Shown here in pieces: positions 19,596 to 19,773 of a DNA stretch of 19,773 bases (positions are counted from its first letter, which is position 1; each line of letters begins with the position of its first letter). The notes beneath the pieces are model-generated. The model made no database searches, was not told the origin of the DNA, and was given only the letters and a program-made list of their open reading frames with translations. Source of the stretch: an uncultured Ureaplasma sp. (lineage in GTDB: Bacteria; Bacillota_I; Bacilli_A; Mycoplasmatales; Mycoplasmoidaceae); the NCBI GenBank assembly GCA_910589685.1, contig CAJUTA010000039.1:1-19773 (forward strand). Direction: 5' to 3'. The position numbers and the translations under genes are program-made.

Positions 19596-19773
19596 ATGAA
19601 AATAAAATTTTATACAAATTTACAATACTTTGCTAGTAAAAAAGGTGTGGGGTCAACTAAAAATGGTCGTGATTCAAATCCTAAATATCTTGGTGCTAAA
19701 TTAGCTGATGGCCAATATGCTAAAGCAGGACAAATTATTTATCGTCAACGTGGTAATCGTATCTATCCATTTA
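19596..19773 (+). CDS. rpmA: 50S ribosomal protein L27, 3' end beyond window
   Basis: The first 59 residues are visible. A 12-residue extension (MKIKFYTNLQYF) precedes ASKKGVGSTKNGRDS, the start of mature L27. The NLQYF-ASKKG junction matches the Prp cleavage site known from Staphylococcus (LQFF-ASKKG). The mature N-terminus reaches into the peptidyl-transferase centre, so trimming is needed. AGGA (19586-19589) lies a few bases before the ATG and overlaps the prp stop codon. Confidence 0.95.
   Translation, partial: MKIKFYTNLQYFASKKGVGSTKNGRDSNPKYLGAKLADGQYAKAGQIIYRQRGNRIYPF

Overview
The window looks like a mollicute chromosome. It is very AT-rich, and every convincing gene uses TGA as tryptophan: def, leuS, the lipoprotein and all the defence genes only read through if TGA is a sense codon. 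A BspA-type leucine-rich-repeat (LRR_5) lipoprotein beside a second LRR fragment suggests a host- or protist-associated mycoplasma rich in BspA-like surface proteins. A Malacoplasma-type lineage is a guess from gene content, not shown by the sequence.

Layout. (1) Positions 1-478, minus strand: part of a BspA-like LRR gene of clearly higher GC, cut off abruptly without a start codon. (2) 631-2886, plus strand: an intact 751-residue BspA-like lipoprotein. (3) 2889-15744, all minus strand: a roughly 13 kb defence island. In transcription order it holds an OLD-family ATPase-TOPRIM nuclease; a single polypeptide fusing a cytosine-C5 and an adenine-N6 DNA methyltransferase; an HNH_2 endonuclease; a decayed 5' fragment of a PP-loop gene; a decayed gene of unknown family; an otherwise intact PP-loop (PAPS-reductase-like) gene; a GHKL (MutL/MORC-type) ATPase; a Z1-domain ATPase; and a DUF4420-type PD-(D/E)XK nuclease. 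(4) 15883-19773, plus strand: housekeeping genes def, leuS, rplU, prp and rpmA (rpmA is cut by the window end).

How the island may work. The GHKL ATPase, Z1 protein and PD-(D/E)XK nuclease form an overlapping gene cassette known from restriction systems. Here it is headed by a PP-loop gene whose coding region begins with a (GA)10 dinucleotide tract. With ten repeats the only upstream ATG is out of frame, so the gene is switched OFF; eleven or eight repeats would switch it ON. A decayed copy of the same 5' end, with its own (GA)8 tract, lies about 1.8 kb upstream. The fused methyltransferase and HNH endonuclease overlap and look like a type IIS-like restriction-modification pair. The methyltransferase has ten A residues directly after its ATG, a second possible switch.

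Other oddities. leuS has two in-frame stop codons (TAA, then TAG two codons later) just before its conserved C-terminal tail, and an Asp-to-Asn change in its editing pocket. L27 carries the N-terminal extension that the neighbouring Prp protease should remove. The region upstream of rplU has stem-loops resembling an L21 leader. No tRNA, rRNA, CRISPR array or insertion sequence was seen.
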